Source: RGIG5327 sp045612485 (GTDB taxonomy: Bacteria > Verrucomicrobiota > Lentisphaeria > Victivallales > UBA1829). Taken from it: DNA of 64,000 bases. The position numbers and the translations under genes were made by a program. A model generated the notes under the pieces. It was not told the DNA's origin and did not search any database. It saw nothing but the letters and a program-made list of their open reading frames with translations. Where the stretch lies: positions 5,248-69,247 of the forward strand of contig JAZKZE010000115.1 of NCBI GenBank assembly GCA_045612485.1. Direction: 5' to 3'. Below are positions 60,545-64,000 of the stretch, one piece after another. Numbering within the stretch: the stretch's first letter is position 1; each line of letters opens with the position of its first letter.

Positions 60545-61414
60545 TTATTTAACTTTTTTCAGAAGTGTTTCCAGTTTTTCAGCTGCCGCTTTTTTATCTT
60601 TCCGGGTGAGTTCCACATATTCCTGCCACTCTTCAGGGTACTGCTGTTTGGCTTTTCTTGCCAGATCGTTTCTGGAGAAATCCCGTTTTGCGGGAGGGGC
60701 GGGCTTGGCAGCTGCCGTACCGCCGCGGAATCCGCCGAAAGGACTGAAGGAAAACTCATAGCCCTCTTTTTCCAGACATTCCCGTATTTTTGCAAAACGT
60801 TCCTGACGGGAAAGTCCTTCCAGTTCTTTTTCATATTTTTGGGCTACATACGCCATTTCTTCCGCATTGGCAGGCAGTTTGATCCCGCTTTTTACAGCAA
60901 GATCTCTGAGTTTTGCACGGTTTTCTTCCTCAGATTTTTTGACCGCGGCATATTCCTGCGGGAATTTTTGTGCGATCCCGGCTTCCGCTTCGGCACGTTT
61001 CTGACCGGGATTGGGCATATTCATCATCCCGCCTCTGTTTCCTCCGAAGGGGCTTCCGCCGAATCCTTCCCGTCCTCTCATACCTTCTCTGCGGGGCATA
61101 TTGTTGCGGGAGAACCTGGGACGGGGGGCTTTCAGACCAGCCTTCTGTATGAGAAGCTGCATCTTATTATAAGCTGCGGGAAGATTTGTTTCCGCAAGTT
61201 TTTTTACTTCTTTAAATCCTTCCGGATCTTTTTTTGCCAGTTCCGTCTGAAGTTCCGCCCACTCTTTTTTCATGGAATCGTTCATTTCCACCGTACGGGG
61301 GGAGCGATTCATTCTTCCCCGGTTTTCACCGGAGGATCTTCTCTGGGCTTCTGCTGTAAAGAATGAAACTGTACTCAACGAAACTGCCAGTATTGCTGTA
61401 ATGATTTTTTTCAT
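60545..61414 (-). CDS. Secreted Arg/Gly- and Met/Asn-rich basic protein
   Basis: A 289-residue exported protein of no recognised family. Residues ~1-23 are a signal peptide (ILAVSLSTVSFFTAEA). Three helical, charged repeats (SMKKEWAELQTELAKKDPEGFKEVKKLAETNLPAAYNKM; IAQKFPQEYAAVKKSEEENRAKLRDLAVKSGIKLP; LARKAKQQYPEEWQEYVELTRKDKKAAAEKL) alternate with low-complexity linkers rich in Arg, Gly, Phe, Met and Asn (EGMRGREGFGGSPFGGNRGG). Each helical unit has a YP-E-W/Y-like core, so it may be an internal repeat family. AAGGAGC precedes the ATG. It lies just upstream of the T2SS operon on the same strand and its MN/RG composition resembles the GspC insertion, suggesting a shared system. Confidence 0.7.
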   Translation of the reverse strand: MKKIITAILAVSLSTVSFFTAEAQRRSSGENRGRMNRSPRTVEMNDSMKKEWAELQTELAKKDPEGFKEVKKLAETNLPAAYNKMQLLIQKAGLKAPRPRFSRNNMPRREGMRGREGFGGSPFGGNRGGMMNMPNPGQKRAEAEAGIAQKFPQEYAAVKKSEEENRAKLRDLAVKSGIKLPANAEEMAYVAQKYEKELEGLSRQERFAKIRECLEKEGYEFSFSPFGGFRGGTAAAKPAPPAKRDFSRNDLARKAKQQYPEEWQEYVELTRKDKKAAAEKLETLLKKVK

Positions 61415-61552
61415 ATCTGCTCCTTGTTTTTTTCAGGTTACAGTCTTTTATCTGTCTGTATTGTCATGCATGATACCCTTATAACGGGGAGACAGACCAT
61501 TTTATTGTACAGTACTTTGAAAAAAACAGTTTTCCTTTGATAAGATAAAGGA

Positions 61553-61849
61553 TCAGTTTACAGATTTTTCCACATTCTTTTTGTTTTTCCATATATAGTA
61601 ATGGGAGAGGGCAGTATCTGTGGCGACCATAAGTACGTCGATAAAGTAAATATACAGTACCCAGCTTATTTTTCCTCCCGGAACAAATTTGCTGGCGATA
61701 CCGCAGCAGTAGCCGAACATGATAAGATAAAGGAAAATAAAACTTTTTCCTGCGGGATTTTTCACCCGGATGGTTTTGATGATCTGGGCAGGCCAGCTTG
61801 CTCCGAATACGATAAGCATGATACCTTCAAGAATTTGTGCTGCTTCCAT
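61553..61849 (-). CDS. PQ-loop (SemiSWEET-like) small membrane protein
   Basis: A 98-residue protein with three hydrophobic helices; the start at 61849 has GGAGTC before it, whereas the longer frame adds 15 poorly placed residues. IMLIVFGASWPAQIIKTIRVKNPAGKSFIFLYLIMFGYCCGI matches the PQ-loop repeat (with the PA-Q motif in place of PQ). Such single-repeat proteins dimerise to carry sugars or act in trafficking; the substrate is unknown. Monocistronic, facing minus, between the T2SS locus and the repeat-rich region. Confidence 0.75.
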   Translation of the reverse strand: MEAAQILEGIMLIVFGASWPAQIIKTIRVKNPAGKSFIFLYLIMFGYCCGIASKFVPGGKISWVLYIYFIDVLMVATDTALSHYYIWKNKKNVEKSVN

Positions 61850-61894
61850 TTTTTGACTCCTTTTTGTTTTATGGTTTTTACCGATACTTAACAT

Positions 61895-62154
61895 AGCACT
61901 TTTTCACGAAAATGCAATCTGTAATCCGTACAGGGTAAAGAAAATATGTTTTTCATTTCACAGATATCCCATAATTTTCAAAAAAACAGGTATTTTTGCA
62001 ATGTTTGAGCAGGAAAAAATTGATTTTTGAAAAAATTCTTTTGTGAGATTTTTATAATGTTGCCTGTTGTAAGCAAAATGTTGAATGGGAAATAGATCAA
62101 GTTCCGGGAGATATTCTTTCTTTACGGAAAAATTTTTCATCAGGGGAATGTTAT
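61895..62154. other. A/T-rich intergenic stretch with one CACAGNTATCCCATAA motif
   Basis: No gene is supported. The motif copy is at 61959-61978 (plus). The remainder is A/T-rich with no assigned promoter for the PQ-loop gene. Confidence 0.4.
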
Positions 62155-62440
62155 ACAGCCCCAAGGGGGCAAAGGCACTGTAAGTGCCGCAGGAACTCAG
62201 CCCGGAGGATAGGGGGCTGAAAGTCCCCGTATCCCCGGGTGTAAGTACAAAATAAAAATAAGCTCTGAAAGAGCGTCAGAAGAAAAAAACATATCTTGCT
62301 GTATTCTGCCGCCCTTTCAGGGCTTGATTTTTGGGGCAATCCACCCGGGGCTGCGTCCTCTTTCAGAGGACTTACCACCGGGCTATGTACCTGCGGGGCT
62401 TTCAGCCCCTCTTGCCCCTCCGGGGCTGTTTAAACTCTCT
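62155..62440. repeat. Multi-hairpin repeat element with shared CTTTCAG apices
   Basis: A GC-rich island of about 285 bases holding at least five hairpins whose loops share CTTTCAG or its complement CTGAAAG: about 62212-62228, 62272-62284, 62311-62323, 62356-62370 and 62395-62409. Stems differ but are each perfectly or nearly perfectly paired (GGGG..CCCC, GCTC..GAGC, GCC..GGC, TCCT..AGGA, GGGG..CCCC). No reading frame is supported. Similar elements are known to recur in intergenic DNA of several Gram-negative groups; their role is not established. Confidence 0.7.
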
Positions 62441-62553
62441 TACACATCTAGCAGAATCCTTTTACCCTCGCAAAAGGATTCCGCTTTAACCGGAAGGATG
62501 AACTGCAAAGAATAATTTTACAGAAAATTACTCTCTCTCATTTTAAAAAACAG

Positions 62554-62572
62554 ATTTTATGGGATAACTGTG
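62554..62572 (-). repeat. CACAGTTATCCCATAA repeat copy
   Basis: On the minus strand CACAGTTATCCCATAAAAT. It matches copies at 61959-61978 and 63860-63879 on the plus strand. Confidence 0.5.
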
Positions 62573-62575
62573 CAT

Positions 62576-63126
62576 TTATTCCACAAAGTCATTTTCTTTC
62601 CAGAAAAGTTTTTTTCCATCCAATGTTTCCGCAGTTTTTCCCTTTACATCAATAGAGTTGCATTCGATGAATCCACCACCCATTCTTACATATTTTCCTT
62701 TTTTGCTTACTTTTATATCATTGATGCCGTCCTTATTCAAATCCATAAAGAGAGTATCATCTATAAAACAGTTTTGTGTTCTGCCTTTACCTCTGGAAAA
62801 TTCCCATAATGAATCAAAAAAAGTATTGTAAAAATGAAAAGAATCCTTTTCCGCTTCAAAAGAAACATTACCTTTCGGGGTACTCAACTCAAATAAAACA
62901 GTTTTTCCGTATAAGCAAGAGTGAGTTTCCCTCCATCCTTAAAAGAGAGTTTTCCGGAATAGACAGGAATATTTTTCTCTCCCTTTTTAACGGCTGCGGG
63001 AACTCGTAAAGCGGTATAATAATGCAGAAAAAAAGCAGAAAATACGATATTACCTGCAAAAAGAATCAAAATAAGAGAATAGAGAAATCCTTTTCCTGTA
63101 AAAATTTCTCTGCATTTTATTTTCAT
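62576..63126 (-). pseudogene. Exported protein gene interrupted by a -1 frameshift
   Basis: An 80-codon frame (63126-62884) begins MKIKCREIFTGKGF with a membrane-anchor helix and ends FKDGGKLTLAYTEKLFYLS. The following 103-codon frame (62887-62576) has no ribosome site. With one extra A in the A5 run (T5 at 62902-62906 on the plus strand) the frames join as ...LAYTEKTVLFELSTPKGNVSF..., a smooth continuation, giving a protein of about 184 residues. The C-terminal part contains LFMDLNKDGINDIKVSKKGKYVRMGG, resembling a Ca2+-binding dockerin/EF-hand-like loop. It may be a true frameshift, a sequencing error, or programmed slippage. Family not recognised. Confidence 0.6.
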
Positions 63127-63254
63127 ATCTGATCCTTTTTTCAGTTAATATAGCCGGACTGAACTGCTTTTCAAACTCTTTTGCTGTTATTTCTCACTTT
63201 TTTCAAGTTACGGGTGTTCCGCTCAATTCTGCACATTTGTTACTTTCTGTTATG

Positions 63255-63755
63255 TTATTGCAAAAACTTTTTATCCAGAGAAAAATATATTTTATTTTCA
63301 GTTTCCTGAGAGTCATCCAGATAAATCTCATAAAAATACCTGGCAAGTTTTTCATCATACCGGATTTTTGCGTTGAATAGAAAAGAAGGGGCAGAAGCAT
63401 CCGGTTTTGAACTTAAATCAAACATAATAAATAACCATTTATAAAGCCGGAAATAATCTGCCTTGACTTTCTCATCCAGAATACGCCCCGCAACTTCCTT
63501 TTTTCCGACAAACAGAAAGTCTTCCTGTTCCGGAAAGGGAATGGGACCAATCAATGTATATGGTACATTTTTACTTGTATAAATGTGAGTTTTTATAATT
63601 TGATTCCCCTGTTGCAGAAAAAGAGTCCCGCTATTTGTATAAAGAGAAGAAAATCCCGATACAGTAAAAAAGAACAATAAAATCTCCTGCCGGAAAAAAA
63701 GAACTCCGGCAAAGAGGGAAATAATAACCAAAATAGAAATATATATCTTCTTCAT
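63255..63755 (-). CDS. Hypothetical exported or membrane-anchored protein
   Basis: A 166-residue protein with an uncleaved-looking N-terminal hydrophobic segment (IYISILVIISLFAGVLFF) and a second hydrophobic stretch (ILLFFFTVSGF). The rest (KADYFRLYKWLFIMFDLSSKPDASAPSFLFNAKIRYDEKLARYFYEIYLDDSQET) looks like a small soluble domain. No known family. It lies 128 bases upstream of the frameshifted gene in the same direction, both unusual in carrying a membrane anchor and small periplasmic part, and could belong to the same locus. Support is the open frame and hydropathy. Confidence 0.6.
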   Translation of the reverse strand: MKKIYISILVIISLFAGVLFFRQEILLFFFTVSGFSSLYTNSGTLFLQQGNQIIKTHIYTSKNVPYTLIGPIPFPEQEDFLFVGKKEVAGRILDEKVKADYFRLYKWLFIMFDLSSKPDASAPSFLFNAKIRYDEKLARYFYEIYLDDSQETENKIYFSLDKKFLQ

Positions 63756-64000
63756 GTTTTATTACTTTCTTTCAGAAAAAATCTGGATATACCGGTAAGG
63801 CTTTCTTTTTTTCCTCTTTAACAGTAAGGCAGGGATCTTTCTTCATTCTGTACCAATTACACAGCTATCCCATAATTTTGTAAAAATGGCATATTTTTAC
63901 AAAATTATGTGCGTAAAGAAATCTGCTTTTTAAAAAGTGATTTTGTCAGATTTTTTCAAAAATACTTCTTTATCCTGTTTTGTGCAACCTTCAGGAGAGA
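63756..64000. other. A/T-rich end of window with a perfect 17-bp hairpin
   Basis: Bases 63871-63887 are the exact reverse complement of 63893-63909 (5-base loop GGCAT). The left arm follows CACAGCTATCC, so the third copy of the repeat motif (63860-63879) overlaps it. No gene was seen. Confidence 0.6.

Noticed and set aside
1..64000. CRISPR arrays, rRNA, tRNA, insertion sequences, integrases and toxin-antitoxin pairs
   Set aside because: I looked for regular direct repeats with spacers and for the relevant protein motifs and saw none that could be supported.

Overview
The window looks like a chromosomal segment of an uncultured Gram-negative PVC-group bacterium, most likely Lentisphaerota (Victivallales type). 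This is inference from gene content. The pointers are a stand-alone pseudopilin-like protein with the [17 protein letters not shown] start that is very common in Lentisphaerota, a complete type II secretion (T2SS) operon, a PbgA/YejM-type lipid A regulator homologue, lipoproteins and TolC-like outer membrane proteins, and large unusual carbohydrate-active proteins. Base composition is moderate and coding density is high. No rRNA, tRNA, CRISPR array, transposase or integrase was seen.

Layout: 1-3.7 kb holds two tandem MATE exporters (the first cut by the window edge), a YkgJ-type Cys-cluster protein and an SDR reductase. 3.9-4.6 kb has a small His/Pro-rich lipoprotein and a small conserved-looking protein behind a near-consensus promoter. 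4.6-5.1 kb is a gene-free stack of inverted repeats bounded by a perfect 20-bp inverted repeat. 5.1-9.4 kb (minus) is a five-gene Mu-like head module (portal, protease, decoration-like, major capsid, gp36-like) with no terminase, tail or recombinase. 9.5-13.7 kb has two tandem TolC-family lipoproteins, the second fused to Sel1 repeats, behind a promoter preceded by three phased palindromes. 13.8-16 kb is priA. 16.6-23.2 kb holds two tandem secreted SGNH hydrolases, a pseudopilin-like protein whose start codon lies in a 23-bp inverted repeat, and a 1060-residue secreted LamG protein.

23.4-31 kb (minus) holds a secreted metallophosphoesterase, an operon recD2-GSCFA-asnB-like (the last lacking the glutaminase cysteine), and a stand-alone AICAR transformylase. 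31.2-34.1 kb (plus) is tmk-holB-nucleotide sugar dehydrogenase. 34.3-38.2 kb is potABCD with a structured leader. 38.3-42.6 kb has an intracellular glycosidase-like protein, a GT4 glycosyltransferase and a DSD1/D-threonine-aldolase-like PLP enzyme. 42.7-43.3 kb is an operon of three very small genes. 43.9-48.8 kb has the PbgA-like protein, a GntP permease, a DUF1835 protein and recO.

48.8-60.5 kb (minus) is the T2SS operon, read in the order L-M-C-D-E-F-G-H-I-J-K with short overlaps, preceded by an RG/MN-rich secreted protein. No prepilin peptidase (GspO) is in the window. 61.5-64 kb carries a PQ-loop protein, a multi-hairpin repeat element, a frameshifted gene and one unknown exported protein.

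The strongest candidates for something undescribed are the orphan capsid module with the adjacent nested inverted-repeat element, the start-codon inverted repeat at 19.1-19.24 kb, the five-hairpin CTTTCAG element near 62.3 kb, and the small three-gene operon near 43 kb. Promoters were found by eye from -35/-10 matches, and domain calls are from recognised motifs; no database search was possible.
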